Below, piece by piece: positions 25,752-33,098 of a DNA stretch of 34,045 bases. Both the position numbers and the translations under genes were made by a program. This DNA is from Sedimentisphaerales bacterium (GTDB lineage Bacteria > Planctomycetota > Phycisphaerae > Sedimentisphaerales > Anaerobacaceae), in NCBI GenBank assembly GCA_028277585.1, contig JANQFY010000227.1, positions 1 through 34,045 of the forward strand, read 5' to 3'. The notes beneath the pieces were generated by a model. It did no database searches, was not told the origin of the DNA, and was given only the letters and a program-made list of their open reading frames with translations. Positions within the stretch are counted from its first letter, which is position 1. Every line of letters begins with the position of its first letter.

Positions 25752-26234
25752 CTACTCCTTGCCCCTGACGCCCGGGTCCGCCAGATCCTGTTCGGTCGGC
25801 TGCTGGGATTCGGCACGAAAGGCGGCCAGCGTGAGGATGACGAGAAACAGTGACGCGCCGACCTTGATGCCGATCGCCATGTTCGACAGCGGAATCGTGC
25901 CGGCGCTGACCAACGCGAATGGCTCTCCGGGGAAGTATTCCTGGTAGAGGAAGTTCACGAAGAATGTCCCGCCGCAGACCAGGCCCAGAATGGCGATCAG
26001 CGCGAACAGGAACGCACCGAGACAATCCAGCCGGGAGGCGAGCGACCCCGGAAGGTTGGACGCGACGAAACTTCGTCCGAAAGCGAGCATCAGCAGTACG
26101 TAGGACGAAGCCAGAATCACACCGCCGGCAAACCCCCCGCCGGGCGTGAGGTGTCCGGAGAGAATGATGTAGATCCCGAAGAGGAAGATCAACACCTTGA
26201 CCCAACTGCTAACGGTCTTGACGATGACAGTCAT
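25752..26234 (-). CDS. mrpB: MrpB/MnhB (MbhF-like) antiporter subunit
   Basis: This 160-residue membrane protein has four hydrophobic segments. GHLTPGGGFAGG (residues 27-38) is the defining MrpB/MnhB motif. The ATG at 26234 overlaps the stop of the preceding MbhD-MbhE gene by ATGA. The cytoplasmic tail after residue 145 is polar (AESQQPTEQDLADPG). In Mbh hydrogenases the equivalent MbhF is part of the sodium-translocating unit shared with Mrp antiporters. The stop lies 4 bp before the mrpC start. Confidence 0.94.
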   Translation of the reverse strand: MTVIVKTVSSWVKVLIFLFGIYIILSGHLTPGGGFAGGVILASSYVLLMLAFGRSFVASNLPGSLASRLDCLGAFLFALIAILGLVCGGTFFVNFLYQEYFPGEPFALVSAGTIPLSNMAIGIKVGASLFLVILTLAAFRAESQQPTEQDLADPGVRGKE

Positions 26235-26782
26235 AGCTCGGGGTCCTCCAATCGCTTGCGACTGCGGCTGCGCAGGATCGCGGTCGCACCGATAACAGCG
26301 GTAAACAGTACGGTCGCCTCGCCCAGCGTGTCATAGGCGCGGTAGTCCAGATAGATGGACGTTACGATATTGGTTGCTCCGGTATCGTTCAGACCCTTGG
26401 CGATGTATGCCTGGGAGGCCGCTTCCGGGCGCTGCGCAAAAACGGGCTCGCCGAACTCAGGCAGCGTGTCGCAGATCCGCATGCCCGCCATAAAGACCAG
26501 GAACAGAATCACCACGGATGCAACCGTGCCGAAGAACTCCCGATCGCCACTGATGAAGGTCAGATCGCGCGAAATCGTCGCGCGGATCAGAATGACCAGC
26601 CCCAACACCTCCACCACGATTTGTGTCATGGCGATGTCCGGGGCTCGTAACAGGAGGAACATCAACGAACCGCCGAAGCCAATGGCGCCGACGCAGATCA
26701 CCGCGCTGAGCAGGTCTTTGGTCTCGACCGCAATGATCGCCGCGATCACCATGAAGATGAGCAGAATGTAAAACAAGGCCAT
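26231..26782 (-). CDS. MbhD-MbhE fusion (MrpA C-terminal part, DUF4040 plus MbhE domain)
   Basis: This 183-residue membrane protein starts at the ATG at 26782, with AAGGA 8 nt upstream; the frame runs 34 codons further up, inside the preceding gene. Residues 1-70 match the MbhD/DUF4040 part of MrpA (LLRAPDIAMTQIVVEVLGLV). Residues about 84-171 match MbhE (LDYRAYDTLGEATVLFTAVI). In the archaeal mbh operon these are two genes; in Mrp antiporters they form the C-terminus of the large MrpA. Here they are one small protein, separate from the NuoL-like gene upstream. It links the hydrogenase side to the Mrp-type subunits and overlaps mrpB by ATGA. Confidence 0.88.
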   Translation of the reverse strand: MALFYILLIFMVIAAIIAVETKDLLSAVICVGAIGFGGSLMFLLLRAPDIAMTQIVVEVLGLVILIRATISRDLTFISGDREFFGTVASVVILFLVFMAGMRICDTLPEFGEPVFAQRPEAASQAYIAKGLNDTGATNIVTSIYLDYRAYDTLGEATVLFTAVIGATAILRSRSRKRLEDPEL

Positions 26783-26793
26783 CGCCGTCGTCC

Positions 26794-28656
26794 TTACCAG
26801 ATATTGCAGAGCATCAGCAGAACCAGCAGCAACCCGAGAACCACCCACGTCAGGTAGACGGGCAGGACACCGTTGTGCAGCCACCGGAGCAGCCCGGTCA
26901 GCGCCAGGCCTGCCCGGCCGCTCTGGTCGTACAGATCGAAATGCCCCCGTCGCTGTACGCTGTATAACTGTTTGAGTCCCTTCATCGAGGAGACCGTCTT
27001 GTAGAAGTGTGTCCCCGGGATAATCATGTCGTCATTCGCCTGTGTCTCGCCACATGCCCAGGTCGGGACCGACCGCACCTGCTTGGCAAACGCGCTGACG
27101 AACAGCACGATCGCACCGACGCCAATCCCAATCAACAGTAGCGCCGTCGCCAGGATGGCGTTCCAGGACCCCAACGCCGCCTCGGTTTCCTCCGCCGCGC
27201 CCAGAGCGGGCAAGATGAACTGGCGCAGAGGAACGCGATAGAACACGCCGAAGAAGACGCACAGGAAAGCCAGCACCAGCATCGGCGCCGTCTGGAGACC
27301 CGAAGCCTCCTTCGTCTCGCGCAGCCGATCGGGCACGCGCGACAGGAAGATCGAATGGAGGATCTTGACGAACGAAGCCAGCGTCAGGGCGCTGCCGAAC
27401 ATGGCGCCGAGCAGCCAGAGAGGCCACATCACGCCGGCCGCTCCGGTCTGGGTCCGGCCCATCTCGACGACGCCGTGATAGACCATCCACTTGGAGGCGA
27501 ATCCGTTGAGCGGCGGGATGCCGGAAATGCTCAGGGCCGCGATCAGACAGGCGACGAATGTCAAAGGCATCCTCTTGCCCAATCCACCGAGTTCCTCCAA
27601 CTCGGCCGTGCCGGTCGCGTCTTCCACCGCCCCGCCACAGAGGAACAGACACGACTTGTAGATGGCGTGGTTGAGCATGTGGAACACCCCGCCGGCGATG
27701 CCGATCGGCGTCATGGTCGCGATCCCCAAGATCATATAGCCCACCTGGCTGATCGCATGGTACGAGAGCAGTCGCTTGAGATTGTGCTGGACCATCGCAA
27801 TCATGACGGCAATGACGATGGTCGCCACGCCGATGATCGCCAGAACCAGACTCAGCGCCCCGCCGCTCTTGAGCACGAACATGCCGCGCGTGATCACGAT
27901 CAGAAGGTAGATCCCGAGCAGTTTGTCCAGGGCGGCCGGCAGCAGCGCCATGACTGAGGTGGGAGCGTACTCGCCTCCGGTGGGAAGCCAGGTGTGCAAG
28001 GGCATGGCGCCGGCCTTGGTGATTGCGGCTAACATCAGCAGCAAGAATGCGATCACGGGCAGCGCCGATGTCGTCGCCAGGCTGATCTGCGAGATGACGA
28101 ACGTCCCCGATAGCGCCCAGACCATCGCGGCGCCCAACAGGAAACTGGCGTCGGAAGCGCCAATCATCGCGAAGCTCTTGGTCGCCGCGAAATTGGAGTC
28201 TTTGCCCCCCGTGCTGATGAGCAGGTACAGCGCCGCCGTGACGATCTCCCAGAAGATCAGCAAGAACAACAGATGATCGCAGAGCAGAATCCCCGCGGAC
28301 CCGCCGATCGCCAACAGGATCGAGCCGTAGTATTCGTTGATGCGGCGCACGCTCGCGCTGGACTTGAACGAATAGAGGGTGATCAGCACGCCGAAGCCCA
28401 TCGCGAACATCAGGATGAACGACCCCAGGGGTTGGGTCGTCAGCAACAGGTCCAACGTGAACGCGTCCAAGGCCAGCACGGTCCAGGTGTAGGCGCCTTC
28501 ATCGAGCCGAAAGATCCGAATCGAGAACACCAGCGCGGCGACCGAGACCATCAATGCCACCACTTGAGAGAGTCGTCCCAGCGAGCGGGGCAGGAACAGC
28601 ATGACGAACCCGACCGCCAGAGGCACTATGACCGGATAGAGCAGGATCGTATCCAA
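26794..28656 (-). CDS. Long NuoL/MrpA-like proton-conducting subunit of the hydrogenase complex
   Basis: This 620-residue antiporter-type subunit starts at a TTG codon at 28656, with GGAGG 9 nt upstream inside the end of the large-subunit gene. About 14 core helices carry E137 (IFWEIVTAALYLL), K214 (ITKAGAMPLHTWLP) and K294 (HNLKRLLSYHAISQ), the charged residues of the ion channel. The C-terminal 110 residues include a cytoplasmic loop (VPTWACGETQANDDMIIPGT) and a last helix, reminiscent of NuoL/HyfB-type or Mbx H'-type proteins, and it is clearly longer than the MrpD at 23868. Together with MrpD it gives the complex two candidate ion-pumping subunits. The gap to the MbhD-MbhE start is 11 bp. 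Confidence 0.88.
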   Translation of the reverse strand: MDTILLYPVIVPLAVGFVMLFLPRSLGRLSQVVALMVSVAALVFSIRIFRLDEGAYTWTVLALDAFTLDLLLTTQPLGSFILMFAMGFGVLITLYSFKSSASVRRINEYYGSILLAIGGSAGILLCDHLLFLLIFWEIVTAALYLLISTGGKDSNFAATKSFAMIGASDASFLLGAAMVWALSGTFVISQISLATTSALPVIAFLLLMLAAITKAGAMPLHTWLPTGGEYAPTSVMALLPAALDKLLGIYLLIVITRGMFVLKSGGALSLVLAIIGVATIVIAVMIAMVQHNLKRLLSYHAISQVGYMILGIATMTPIGIAGGVFHMLNHAIYKSCLFLCGGAVEDATGTAELEELGGLGKRMPLTFVACLIAALSISGIPPLNGFASKWMVYHGVVEMGRTQTGAAGVMWPLWLLGAMFGSALTLASFVKILHSIFLSRVPDRLRETKEASGLQTAPMLVLAFLCVFFGVFYRVPLRQFILPALGAAEETEAALGSWNAILATALLLIGIGVGAIVLFVSAFAKQVRSVPTWACGETQANDDMIIPGTHFYKTVSSMKGLKQLYSVQRRGHFDLYDQSGRAGLALTGLLRWLHNGVLPVYLTWVVLGLLLVLLMLCNIW

Positions 28657-28657
28657 T

Positions 28658-29875
28658 TTAGATATCCTCCAGTTTCATCACCGGCGTCCCGATCTCCTTA
28701 CGCAGTTGCGCCGTCTTGGCGCGGCTGAGTTGCAGGAGGCTGGCGTAGTCGTGGATCACCGAATCGTGGCTGTCCAGCACCGCGACACGCTCCGTGCAAC
28801 TGTAGCAAGGATCGACGGCCGCCAGCGTCAGGGTCACATCCGCAATGTGCTGACCGATGCAGGACGCCTTGAACGAAGGGACGTTGACATAGCTCGGGGC
28901 GCGGACCTTGTGCCGAATGGGCCGGTTGCCTCCGTCGCTGCGTACGTAGTGGAACGTCTCACCGCGCGGGGCCTCGGCATGGCCGCATCCTTCGCCGGGC
29001 GGAATCTCCTTGACCTCGGCCGCCACCGGTCCCGAGGGCAGTTTCTGTAGCGCCTCGCGGACCATCTTGATCGATTCGAACGTCTCCAGTAACCGCACGA
29101 CCGCCTTGGCGAACACGTCACCCTCGGTCTGACTGATCACCTTCCAGTCGAGATCGGCGTAAGCGGCGTAGGGATCGTCGTGCCGCACATCGATCGGGAC
29201 GCCGCTGCCGCGCGCCGTCGGACCGGTCACCGCGAAGTCAACGGCCGCGTCCTTCTGCAACACTCCGACGCCCTTGAGCCGCGCGTGCAGGACAGGATCG
29301 TCCAGGACCGCCTTGGTGAGCATCTCCGTCTTCTTCTCGATCGTGTCCAGCTCCGCCAGAATCCGGGGGCGAACGTCGTCCGGCACATCCTCGCGACAGC
29401 CCCCGATCCGAACGTTTCCATAGTTGTTTCGGTTGCCCGTAATCTCCTCCAGCAGATCGAGTACGGGCTCGCGGTACTTCCACGCCCACATGAAGACGGT
29501 GTCGTACCCGATGAAATGCCCGGCCAACCCCACCCAGAGCAGGTGACTGTGGATGCGCTCCAACTCGTTGATGATCGTCCGGACGTAGAGCGCGCGTTCA
29601 GGCACCTTGACCTGGGCGATCTCCTCCACCGCCTGCACGTACGCCAGCGGGTGCGAAGCCGAACAGATCCCGCAAATCCGCGAGACCAGAAACGGCACCT
29701 GGTCGAACTGCAGTGTCTCGCTGAGCTTCTCGATGCCGCGATGATTGTAGGAAATCCGGACATCGATATCCGTGACCGTTTCGCCGTCGACGGTCAGTTG
29801 AAAGAACTCCATTTCCTCCTGAAGAGGATGGAAGGGGCCGACCGCCAAAACCGATTTTCGCGCCGTCTCTTTCAT
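28658..29875 (-). CDS. Group 4 [NiFe]-hydrogenase large (catalytic) subunit, MbhL/HycE/EchE-like
   Basis: This 405-residue catalytic subunit carries both nickel-binding pairs: C68-x2-C71 in SRICGICSASH near the N-terminus and C357-x2-C360 in DPCYSCTER near the C-terminus. Their presence separates it from NuoD, which lost them, and predicts a functional Ni-Fe site that forms or oxidises H2. After R363 there is a 42-residue tail starting VAVLDSHDSV; in the HycE group the tail is removed after this Arg, and a HycI-like protease gene ends the operon. The ATG overlaps the NuoC-like gene by ATGA. NuoC-like and NuoD-like parts are separate genes, as in Mbh and Ech, not fused as in HycE. Confidence 0.95.
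   Translation of the reverse strand: MKETARKSVLAVGPFHPLQEEMEFFQLTVDGETVTDIDVRISYNHRGIEKLSETLQFDQVPFLVSRICGICSASHPLAYVQAVEEIAQVKVPERALYVRTIINELERIHSHLLWVGLAGHFIGYDTVFMWAWKYREPVLDLLEEITGNRNNYGNVRIGGCREDVPDDVRPRILAELDTIEKKTEMLTKAVLDDPVLHARLKGVGVLQKDAAVDFAVTGPTARGSGVPIDVRHDDPYAAYADLDWKVISQTEGDVFAKAVVRLLETFESIKMVREALQKLPSGPVAAEVKEIPPGEGCGHAEAPRGETFHYVRSDGGNRPIRHKVRAPSYVNVPSFKASCIGQHIADVTLTLAAVDPCYSCTERVAVLDSHDSVIHDYASLLQLSRAKTAQLRKEIGTPVMKLEDI
28666..28670 (-). promoter_or_regulatory. Ribosome binding site supporting a TTG start
   Basis: On the minus strand GGAGG lies 9 nt before the TTG at 28656. It overlaps the last codons of the large-subunit gene, whose TAA ends one base before the TTG. The next in-frame ATG is 18 codons further in, within the first membrane helix, so TTG is the better start. 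Confidence 0.6.
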
Positions 29876-30312
29876 GGTTGCACTTCCTTCCGCAAGGGGT
29901 ACACTCCCTCCGGCCAGTCGTCGTTCAGGATCAGACGCTGCAAGTTCGGATGATGGGTGAACGCGATTCCCAAGATGTCATGAATCTCCCGCTCGATCCA
30001 TTCGGCGCCGGGGATCAGCGGCGTGATCGAATCGAGTTCGGGATTCTCACGGTCGCGCACGAAGGCCTTGACCGTCACCATGCAACCACATTCGTCGTCG
30101 GCAAAGTGGTGTAGCACCTCGAAGCAGTGCTCGGCGTCCACGCCTGTTGTGATCACGAACCGCAGGTTCAGCGTATCGAACAGGAACCGGCAGACGTCAT
30201 AGACGTTCTCCGATTCGCAGAGCAGATAGACGCGGTTCTCCTGCGTGCGCTCGATACCGATGAGTCGATCCGCCGTTTCTTCGAGTCGCTTGTCGAGCGT
30301 TTGCTGATTCAT
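29872..30312 (-). CDS. NuoC-like (MbhK/EchD-type) hydrogenase subunit
   Basis: This 146-residue soluble subunit belongs to the 30-kDa NuoC family. The signature part is IPGAEWIEREIHDILGIAFT followed by HPNLQRLILNDDWPEG and PLRKE, close to the E-R-E-x-x-D-x-x-G motif of NuoC. The N-terminal 90 residues form an alpha/beta domain. It should pack beside the large subunit in the hydrophilic arm and has no cofactor ligands. It starts 12 bp after the small-subunit gene and ends in an ATGA overlap with the large-subunit gene. Confidence 0.92.
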   Translation of the reverse strand: MNQQTLDKRLEETADRLIGIERTQENRVYLLCESENVYDVCRFLFDTLNLRFVITTGVDAEHCFEVLHHFADDECGCMVTVKAFVRDRENPELDSITPLIPGAEWIEREIHDILGIAFTHHPNLQRLILNDDWPEGVYPLRKEVQP

Positions 30313-30324
30313 AGTCAGTCTCTT

Positions 30325-30756
30325 CTAAATCGCGGCCAGCGCCTTGACGACGCCGGAGATCATCGCCTCGGGTTTCGGAGGGCAACCGGGCACGTAGGCT
30401 ACAATGGCGTTCGGATCGACCTCCTTGACGATCTTGTCCACCGGGCCCGCGACATGATAGGCGCCTTCGAAGATGCCCGTCCCACACGCGCAGGCGCCCA
30501 TGCAGAAGACCACGCACGGCTTGGACGTCTGACGATACACCTCCTGCAGCCGCAGCGCCGCCTGACGGGTTCCCACTCCAGTGACCAGCAGCGCGTCGGC
30601 GTGACGGGGCGAGCCCACCAGCTTGATGCCGAACCGCTCCACGTCGAACTTCGGGGTCAGCAGGTTCACGATTTCGATGTCACAGTTGTTGCACGCGCCG
30701 GTGTTGACGTGAAAGACCCAAACCGACTTCTTCAATGACCATAGCTTCCAATTCAT
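30325..30756 (-). CDS. NuoB-like (MbhJ/EchC-type) hydrogenase small subunit with proximal [4Fe-4S] cluster
   Basis: This 143-residue small subunit delivers electrons to the Ni-Fe site. Cluster ligands are C22 and C25 (GACNNCDIEIV), C89 (CMGACACGTG) and C125 (PGCPPKPEA), as in group 4 hydrogenases and NuoB. Cysteines at 81, 85 and 91 are extra. The N-T-G-A-C-N-N-C motif is typical of Mbh, Ech and HycG-type proteins. AAGGTGAG precedes the ATG, and it lies 9 bp after the NuoH-like gene. It is short and lacks any membrane segment. Confidence 0.94.
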   Translation of the reverse strand: MNWKLWSLKKSVWVFHVNTGACNNCDIEIVNLLTPKFDVERFGIKLVGSPRHADALLVTGVGTRQAALRLQEVYRQTSKPCVVFCMGACACGTGIFEGAYHVAGPVDKIVKEVDPNAIVAYVPGCPPKPEAMISGVVKALAAI

Positions 30757-30765
30757 GGGCTCACC

Positions 30766-31722
30766 TTAAAGCCATGTGAGGCCGTAGTAGTTCCCCAGCA
30801 TCGCCAGGATGACCGCCGCGACCAGCAGTGGGCCGCAGTAGCACCAGAAGAACCGCATCGCTTGGTCGATCCGCACGCGGGGATTCGTGTTCTTGATCAG
30901 GATCACCAAGACGAGCACGATCACGTATTTGCCGATCCCTCCGCCCAGCGCCCACCCCGAAGTCCCGACGCCGCCCAGGAAGACGACCACCAGGAAGAGG
31001 GGAAGCGCCACCAGCATCAACGTTTGCATGAGCTTCCAAACGGCCAGCAACGCCCCGGAGTATTCGATCATGACGCCGCTGGCGACTTCAGTTTCCGATT
31101 CGGCGATATCGAACGGCACGAAGCCGAGCTTGGCCTGCACACACAGCAGCGCCACGATGAAGGCCAGCGCCCCCGAGATACTTGCAACGGGCGTGTGTTG
31201 AGCGATTGCGACCAGACTCAACTGCTCGGCGGGTTCCAGCACGCCGGCGGTCTTGACCACCGCGACGATGAACGCCAGGATCAGAGGCAATTCGTACCCC
31301 ATGACCAGCTTCATCTCCCGGGCCGCTCCGACCGACGCGTGAGGACTGCCGCTCGAACTGCTGCCCAGGATCAACGCCAACGAGGGCAAGACCATCAGGT
31401 AGATCGCGACGATCACATCGCCCACGAAAGCTACCCCCGCGCCGGCCAGCCAGAGCATCGCCGCCAGGAGCAGCACACCCGAGAGCCCCACCAACGGGGC
31501 CGCCACGAATACGGCGCGATGGGCCTCCTCGGGGATGAGAATCTCCTTGCCCATCAGTTTCATCACATCCACCGCCGGCTGGTACACGGGTGGGCCGACG
31601 CGGTACTGCACCAGCGCACTGACTTTGCGCACCAGCCAGGAGGCGAGCAGCCCGACCGCCAGGGTGAAGACGAAGCCCGGAAAGATCAGAATCCAGAACA
31701 GATTGGTCAGCACCTCCATCAT
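30766..31722 (-). CDS. NuoH-like (MbhM/HycD/EchB-type) membrane anchor subunit
   Basis: This 318-residue protein has about eight membrane helices. The family hallmark VPFDIAESETEVASG (about residues 200-215) and VQYRVGPPVYQPAVDVMKL near the N-terminus are the stretches that form the quinone-like pocket in complex I and the hydrogenase interface in Mbh. It anchors the hydrophilic arm to the membrane and couples redox change to ion movement. The ATG at 31722 overlaps the stop of the preceding ferredoxin gene by ATGA; a second ATG directly follows it. Confidence 0.95.
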   Translation of the reverse strand: MMEVLTNLFWILIFPGFVFTLAVGLLASWLVRKVSALVQYRVGPPVYQPAVDVMKLMGKEILIPEEAHRAVFVAAPLVGLSGVLLLAAMLWLAGAGVAFVGDVIVAIYLMVLPSLALILGSSSSGSPHASVGAAREMKLVMGYELPLILAFIVAVVKTAGVLEPAEQLSLVAIAQHTPVASISGALAFIVALLCVQAKLGFVPFDIAESETEVASGVMIEYSGALLAVWKLMQTLMLVALPLFLVVVFLGGVGTSGWALGGGIGKYVIVLVLVILIKNTNPRVRIDQAMRFFWCYCGPLLVAAVILAMLGNYYGLTWL

Positions 31723-32243
31723 CGCTCGGCCCCCTGCTTATCCTTCAGGAATGGTTCCCACGTCTGCCCCCCGGCGACCTTGGCGACGATCCCGTCGAAG
31801 ACCTCCACTAGATCGCCGCCCGCCTTGACGGCCCGGTAGTCCAGAGCCCCATCCGAGCAAGTCTGAACGCAGAGGGGCTTCTCACCATCCTCAAGGCGGT
31901 CCCGGCAGAGATCGCAGACACTGCTGGGATACGGAATCAGGTCGGTATAGACCGTCCCGAAGGGACACGCGATCGCGCAGGTGCCGCAACCGGTGCAGAG
32001 CATGTTGGCCCGCTTGAGAATCCCGGCGTCATGCGTTTCGCTCGGCGCCTTCTCCAGCGCGCCCTGGGGACAGGCCTTAACGCAGGGAGCGCTCTGACAC
32101 CGGCGGCAGATCAGCGCGAAGCGGACCATCTCCAGCAGCGCGTCGAAGCCTCGGTTGCCCGGATGGTGCTTGTACGAGCACTGAACCTGCGAATCCGCCT
32201 GCAGGTCGGCCTTGGCGATATCGATGATCAGTTTCGCACTCAT
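31719..32243 (-). CDS. HycB/HydN-like polyferredoxin, three [4Fe-4S] clusters
   Basis: This 174-residue electron-transfer protein has twelve cysteines in three cluster-like groups: C46, C49, C54, C58 (CRRCQSAPCVKACP), C83, C86, C89, C93 (CTGCGTCAIACP) and C110, C113, C125, C129 (CDLC...CVQTC). Spacing is that of the HycB/HydN/DMSO-reductase beta family, which links formate dehydrogenase or other donors to hydrogenase. In this operon it lies between the FAD protein and the membrane anchor, so it may wire the flavin module to the hydrogenase core. The gap to the upstream flavoprotein is 33 bp. The donor could be NAD(P)H, ferredoxin or an enzyme encoded off-window. Confidence 0.9.
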   Translation of the reverse strand: MSAKLIIDIAKADLQADSQVQCSYKHHPGNRGFDALLEMVRFALICRRCQSAPCVKACPQGALEKAPSETHDAGILKRANMLCTGCGTCAIACPFGTVYTDLIPYPSSVCDLCRDRLEDGEKPLCVQTCSDGALDYRAVKAGGDLVEVFDGIVAKVAGGQTWEPFLKDKQGAER

Positions 32244-32276
32244 GATCGCACGTCTCTTTCCACAATCACAACCGTG

Positions 32277-33098
32277 TCACTCCCATATCTTCGGGTACTT
32301 CTGGACTTGTGCGTAGGTGAAGACCGGGCCGTCCTTGCAGACGTAGTACTTGCCCAGCATGCAGTGTCCGCACTTGCCGATCCCGCAGCTCATGTTCTTC
32401 TCCATCGACAGGTAGATGCGCTCCGGGTCGAATCCGTACTCCAGCAGGTTGATCGTCGCGAACTTCATCATGATGGGCGGGCCGCACACCACCGCGACGG
32501 CGTTCTTGATGTCCACGTCCTTCGGATCGAGAATCGTCGTGACCACCCCCACGTTGCCGTCCCAGTCTCCGTTGCACTCGTCAACGGTCAGCTTCATCTC
32601 CACGCCGTCCAATTCCCGCCAACTGCCAAAAAGTGTGTGCTTGTAGATGAAGTCTTCCGGCGTCCGCGCCCCGAACCGACAGACCACCTTCTTGAAGTCT
32701 CCGATGCGATCGGCCAGCGTCAGGAAGAGCGACCGGATCGGCGCCAGACCGACCCCGCCGCCGACGATGTAGACCTCTTTGCCGACGAATTCGTCGATCG
32801 GATAGCCCTTCCCATAGGGCCCCCGGATGGCGACAGGCTGGCCCTTCTGGCAGGTGTGCAACTGGGCCGTGATGCGGCCGGCCTTCATGATCGTGATTTC
32901 CATCTTCTCCTTGATCGCCGGCGATGAAGAGGGCGTAAAGGGCGCTTCGCCCTCGCCAGGGAGCGTCAACTCAACGAACTGCCCCGTCTCGAAGCCGAAC
33001 TCCTGTTCCGGCGCGATCACGAAACTCTTGATCGTCGGAGACTCGTCGATCACCTCGACGATTTCGCCGTTGATGGGTTGGTACAGATTCGCCTTCAT
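32277..33098 (-). CDS. FAD/NAD(P)-binding [2Fe-2S] protein, sulfhydrogenase gamma (HydG) or AsrB-like
   Basis: This 273-residue ferredoxin-NADP reductase-type protein has a FAD-binding barrel (residues about 1-105, with FTPSSSP in place of the R-x-Y-S motif), a nucleotide-binding domain (VYIVGGGVGLAPIRSLFL, then AVVCGPPIMMK) and a C-terminal PyrK-like [2Fe-2S] site, C238, C243, C246, C254 (CGIGKCGHC). This is the architecture of the gamma subunit of archaeal sulfhydrogenase and of AsrB of anaerobic sulfite reductase. It should exchange electrons with NAD(P)H. Its ATG overlaps the stop of the beta-like gene by ATGA, as expected for partners. The Asr reading is unlikely because no AsrC is present and hydrogenase genes follow. 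Confidence 0.92.
   Translation of the reverse strand: MKANLYQPINGEIVEVIDESPTIKSFVIAPEQEFGFETGQFVELTLPGEGEAPFTPSSSPAIKEKMEITIMKAGRITAQLHTCQKGQPVAIRGPYGKGYPIDEFVGKEVYIVGGGVGLAPIRSLFLTLADRIGDFKKVVCRFGARTPEDFIYKHTLFGSWRELDGVEMKLTVDECNGDWDGNVGVVTTILDPKDVDIKNAVAVVCGPPIMMKFATINLLEYGFDPERIYLSMEKNMSCGIGKCGHCMLGKYYVCKDGPVFTYAQVQKYPKIWE

Noticed and set aside
28658-29875. Reading the large subunit as NuoD of respiratory complex I
   Set aside because: Both nickel CxxC motifs and a cleavable tail are present, and a HycI-like protease is encoded, so it is a hydrogenase.
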